NCBI GenBank assembly: GCA_019054805.1
Contig: JAHQIY010000020.1
Span: 868,001 to 932,000, forward strand
From: Brachionus manjavacas
Lineage: Eukaryota; Rotifera; Eurotatoria; Ploima; Brachionidae
Direction: 5' to 3'
Length of the DNA stretch: 64,000 nucleotides
A program made the position numbers and the translations under genes. The notes below the pieces were generated by a model. It did no database searches, was not told where the DNA came from, and saw nothing but the letters and a program-made list of their open reading frames with translations. Of this stretch, positions 62,152 through 64,000 are shown in pieces (position 1 is the first letter of the stretch; the number at the start of each line of letters is the position of its first letter).

Positions 62152-62921
62152 AGATAATTTTTTGTAAATTTTTACTTTGTATTTAGGATTTTTTTTAACA
62201 TTTCGAATAGTCATTCGAAATTTTCAACTTTGAATTTAAATACAACAAAAAAAAGATAAATTTTTCGTAAATAAACTTATATTTTTCTACAAAAAAATTT
62301 TTAATATCTCAATCAAATATTTTTGCAGGTTTACAAAACAGTTCCAAAATAAATTAAATACTTATTTTTTTATTTTAAAAAAAATTTTCAGGATTTTAAT
62401 TAATTAAAAAAATTGAAATAAACAATAGATTCTAATTTATTTCTTAAAAACATTATTTCGATTAAAAATTAAAAAAATTTTATTTGAAAAATTTTATTAA
62501 GAAAATTTTTTAAGTTTTTTAAATTTTGATATGAGAACCAAAAACCCGGAAAATATAGCATATAATTGTCAAAATATTTTACACTCCTCAAAATAAGCTT
62601 TAAAAAATGTGATATTTTTAATGTTGATTTTTGAAAAACTAAATTGCATTTTTGCCAAAATTTCAACTTAATTTTGCATTTAAACAAATTTATAAAAAAA
62701 AAATAATCCAAACTACAACACATCTCTCGTTCAACAGTTTTAAACTTCAGTTCAATATTTAAAAAAAATTTCTTCAGTCCCAAGTCGAAATCAACACGAG
62801 ACTGAATTAAAATAGCAAAAAAATCTTTTTTTTTCCACTGAACTTTCTGCACATCAACGAGGCTTATTTGACGAGCAAAAGCTCATTTCATATATTAGCA
62901 TAGAAAAAAATCAGTAAAAAC
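62152..62921. other. TOP2 3' flank and RPL11 promoter region
   Basis: A/T-rich. AATAAA-like signals follow the TOP2 stop (AATAAACTT near 62270). Just upstream of RPL11, GAACTTTCTGC at about 62838-62848 is a pyrimidine-rich stretch that could be the TOP-type cap site of a ribosomal protein mRNA. No other exon seen. Confidence 0.4.

Positions 62922-64000
<1,079 letters not shown>

Overview
The window looks like nuclear DNA of a small, AT-rich invertebrate. Exons stand out as GC-richer islands in a very A/T-rich background. Introns are mostly 49-60 bp with GT/AG ends, and the genes are animal-specific: innexin, animal haem peroxidase, SNX27, p21/p27-type CDK inhibitor, MATH-BTB. The innexin and general style suggest a lophotrochozoan, most likely a monogonont rotifer of the Brachionus type. 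That assignment is an inference from style, not a database match.

Layout. 1.7-3.9 kb (-): secreted haem peroxidase, three exons. 4.5-5.8 kb (-): innexin, split by a one-base frameshift. 5.8-12 kb: gene-poor, with a Tc1/mariner-like MITE, a hAT-like MITE and a Mutator-like foldback element. 12.1-17.4 kb (+): SNX27 in four exons, with a 3.5 kb first intron holding a repeat-rich TIR element and a LINE fragment. 17.5-18.0 kb (+): small acidic unknown protein. 18.1-19.0 kb (-): DHRS4-like peroxisomal SDR in four exons. 19-29.8 kb: intergenic, with two LINE 3' fragments and the start of a dispersed short-repeat family. 29.9-30.7 kb (+): single-exon p21-like CDK inhibitor with a TATA box and four CCAAT boxes. 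30.7-43.6 kb: intergenic, with repeats and GC-richer non-coding blocks. 43.6-46.3 kb (+): coiled-coil CEP85-like gene whose second intron is almost wholly one TIR element. 46.6-47.2 kb: broken LINE reverse transcriptase. 48.5-51.2 kb (-): 876-residue MATH/BTB protein. 53.6-57.0 kb (-): a tight same-strand series of UXT, NDUFAF7 and an unidentified 292-residue protein. 57.4-62.2 kb (+): DNA topoisomerase II, divergent from UXT. 62.9-64 kb (+): ribosomal protein L11 (uL5), running off the window.

Most striking is the second intron of the RPL11 gene. It holds a tandem pair of about 137-nt H/ACA-type snoRNA candidates, with two hairpins, H and ACA boxes at the expected spacing and compensatory changes between copies, plus a third H/ACA-like hairpin.

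The genes are mostly unrelated housekeeping or cell-biology genes. Possible functional groupings are TOP2, the CDK inhibitor and the CEP85-like protein (cell cycle), and the UXT/NDUFAF7/unknown cluster, whose 32-bp and 116-bp spacers suggest co-transcription. Exon joins given here were chosen by reading GT/AG sites, phase and family alignment by eye; no transcript evidence was available.
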